Shown here one piece after another: positions 5,809 through 7,030 of a stretch of 7,030 bases of DNA (the stretch's first letter is position 1; every line of letters begins with the position of its first letter). Position numbers and translations under genes: made by a program. Source of the stretch: Candidatus Stahliibacteriota bacterium CG08_land_8_20_14_0_20_40_26 (GTDB lineage Bacteria > Hydrothermota > UBA3073); NCBI GenBank assembly GCA_002774315.1, contig PEYP01000079.1, positions 1-7,030 of the forward strand. Reading direction: 5' to 3'. The notes under the pieces were generated by a model that saw nothing but the letters and a program-made list of their open reading frames with translations, was not told the DNA's origin and made no database searches.

Positions 5809-6930
5809 TCACACCCCTTCTCTAAAGGACCATTTAAGAAGTACCGGTGTAATGAGTGCGGTTATTATTACCATTACCACGACGGATGAAAAATCGCCAT
5901 GCTGGATGAGCCCCTGAGATAGTGCTATAGAGGCAATCGCAAGTGCCACCTCTCCCCTTGGAATCATACCTATACCTACCCTTACTCCCCTTTTCGGTTT
6001 TAAATGTGTTACACTTGTTCCTATGAACGAGCCTCCTATTTTCCCTGCTATCGCACACAAGAAAAATACAATCAAAAAGAGATAATTTCCTCCAATTGCG
6101 GCCAAATTGGTTTTGAGACCGATATCTACAAAGAAAAAACAGATAAATATGGAATGTCCTATGGTATCCATACCGGATAATATGGTTTTTTTATATTTTG
6201 TTCGCCTCAGTATAAATCCAGCTATATACGCTCCTGTGATTGCTGCAATCCCGAGATTTGTTGCCATAAAGGCGTAGATTAACATCATTCCAAATGCAAT
6301 GGCAAGGACTGCTTCTCTTGCTTTTAACCTTTCAGCCCATCCAAATACCAAAAGGAAAAGCAGCCCCACAAGATAGGTAGCAACAAAAAATCCAATCAGT
6401 TTGAGAATCGTGATCCAGGGAGATATCGCTGTTCTCAGCACACACAGTACAATAGTCAGGAATATTATCCCGATGACATCGTCTATTATGGCAGCAGCAA
6501 GGACTATCCTGCCTTCTGGTGTGTTTAATTTGCCAATATCCATAAGTGTCATAGTCGTTACCGATACAGATGTGGCAGTGAGTATTGTGCCGAGCATGAG
6601 ACTCTGCGGGAGTGAACGGTGGAAGAGAAGTCCTGTAAGAAAGCCGAGAAGAAACGGAACTAGGACCCCGTTTAGTGCTATAACCGATGCAATCTTAGCC
6701 TCTTTTGGCTTTATATTAGTTTCCAGACCTACCATAAACAGAAGGATAAACACACCAATTTCGCTGAATATATTTATAACTTCATTGGGTGTGATGATGC
6801 GAAATCCTGATGGACCCAGAAGGAGCCCCAGGATGAGTATTCCAAGAACAGGGGGTTGTTTTACCTTGAATGCGAGGTCAGAAAAGACCTTTGAGAGTAT
6901 TATTATCAAAGCGACTTCTGCCAGTATCAA
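5809..6930 (-). CDS. CPA2-family cation:proton antiporter (NapA-like)
   Basis: This 373-residue, very hydrophobic inner-membrane protein has about 11-13 predicted helices. Family marks are QPPVLGILILGLLLGPSG (25-42), FMVGLET (65-71), TATSVSVT (118-125) and AAIIDDVIG (146-154), with the ion-binding aspartate pair D150-D151. A lysine at K297 (AGKIGG) and IPRGEVALA (323-331, R325 and E327) follow. The aspartate pair plus the lysine suggest electrogenic Na+/H+ exchange as in Thermus NapA rather than K+ efflux of the KefB/C type. The length fits the transport domain alone, with no C-terminal RCK/TrkA-N regulatory domain. The start is a TTG at 6930, supported by GGGAGGGG immediately upstream (GGAGG five bases from the TTG). 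The protein ends two bases before the amrS ATG, so the two genes are probably co-transcribed. The exact ion cannot be decided from sequence. Confidence 0.93.
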   Translation of the reverse strand: MILAEVALIIILSKVFSDLAFKVKQPPVLGILILGLLLGPSGFRIITPNEVINIFSEIGVFILLFMVGLETNIKPKEAKIASVIALNGVLVPFLLGFLTGLLFHRSLPQSLMLGTILTATSVSVTTMTLMDIGKLNTPEGRIVLAAAIIDDVIGIIFLTIVLCVLRTAISPWITILKLIGFFVATYLVGLLFLLVFGWAERLKAREAVLAIAFGMMLIYAFMATNLGIAAITGAYIAGFILRRTKYKKTILSGMDTIGHSIFICFFFVDIGLKTNLAAIGGNYLFLIVFFLCAIAGKIGGSFIGTSVTHLKPKRGVRVGIGMIPRGEVALAIASIALSQGLIQHGDFSSVVVMVIITALITPVLLKWSFREGV

Positions 6931-6970
6931 TTTCCCCTCCCTTTATATGGTAAGGTATTGTCAAAAACCT

Positions 6971-6991
6971 AACCACAGAGAACACAGAGAT
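6971..6991 (-). repeat. CTCTGTG-type repeat, copy 2 (inverted)
   Basis: On the minus strand this reads as a tandem of CTCTGTGTT and CTCTGTGGTT, matching 4679-4699 at 19 of 21 positions. It lies 40 bases upstream of the antiporter start and is followed after GTGGTTA by GGTTT and a TTGACA (6959-6964), the same order of elements as upstream of the csp promoter. No well-spaced -10 box follows that TTGACA. Confidence 0.7.
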
Positions 6992-7030
6992 TTTGATTCA
7001 TTAAAGACTTATGAAAGATCTTTGTCCCTC

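Noticed and set aside
6942..6964. TTGACA (6959-6964) and TATAAA (6942-6947) on the minus strand as the antiporter promoter
   Set aside because: The spacer is only 11 bases, and the transcript would begin inside or beyond the ribosome site. The true promoter is probably elsewhere or upstream of the window.

Overview
The window looks like a piece of a bacterial chromosome from an AT-rich (roughly 40% GC by eye), probably anaerobic and possibly uncultivated lineage. It has Shine-Dalgarno sites rich in GGAGG, a textbook sigma-70-type promoter, tightly packed two-gene transcription units, and intergenic DNA full of short degenerate repeats. The MetE protein resembles the Thermotoga type from its first residues onward. 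I cannot assign a phylum from this alone. The repeat style (ATTCGTGGTTA and CTCTGTGGTTA tracts, GAATTT-type heptads) reminds me of genomes from Omnitrophota/WOR-3-like or planctomycete lineages, but that is only an impression.

Layout. (1) Bases 1-390, plus strand: a degenerate repeat tract, a near-perfect extended -10 promoter, a 67-aa cold-shock protein and an intrinsic terminator. (2) Bases 415-4400, minus strand: a two-gene methionine unit. A bifunctional homocysteine S-methyltransferase / methylene-tetrahydrofolate reductase comes first and cobalamin-independent methionine synthase (metE) second, with coupled or overlapping translation starts. metE converges on the cold-shock gene, and the terminator between them may serve both directions. 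(3) Bases 4401-4717: a 317-base gap with no gene, built largely of degenerate 7-base repeats in opposite orientations, plus a strong 13-bp hairpin palindrome. (4) Bases 4718-6930, minus strand: a second two-gene unit, with a CPA2/NapA-type cation:proton antiporter followed by an AmmeMemoRadiSam-type radical SAM enzyme (amrS) that carries a Tat-like N-terminus. (5) Bases 6931-7030: upstream region of the antiporter, holding an inverted near-copy of a repeat also present just downstream of amrS.

How the genes work together. The reductase half of the bifunctional protein makes 5-methyl-tetrahydrofolate. MetE, encoded immediately downstream, uses that methyl group to turn homocysteine into methionine without vitamin B12. 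The methyltransferase half also binds homocysteine, and its methyl donor is uncertain. The antiporter and amrS are probably co-transcribed, but no functional link is evident, and the usual Memo and AMMECR1 partner genes are not in the window.

I found no clear-cut new multi-gene system. The least explained material is the intergenic repeat architecture and the Tat-like leader on a radical SAM enzyme.
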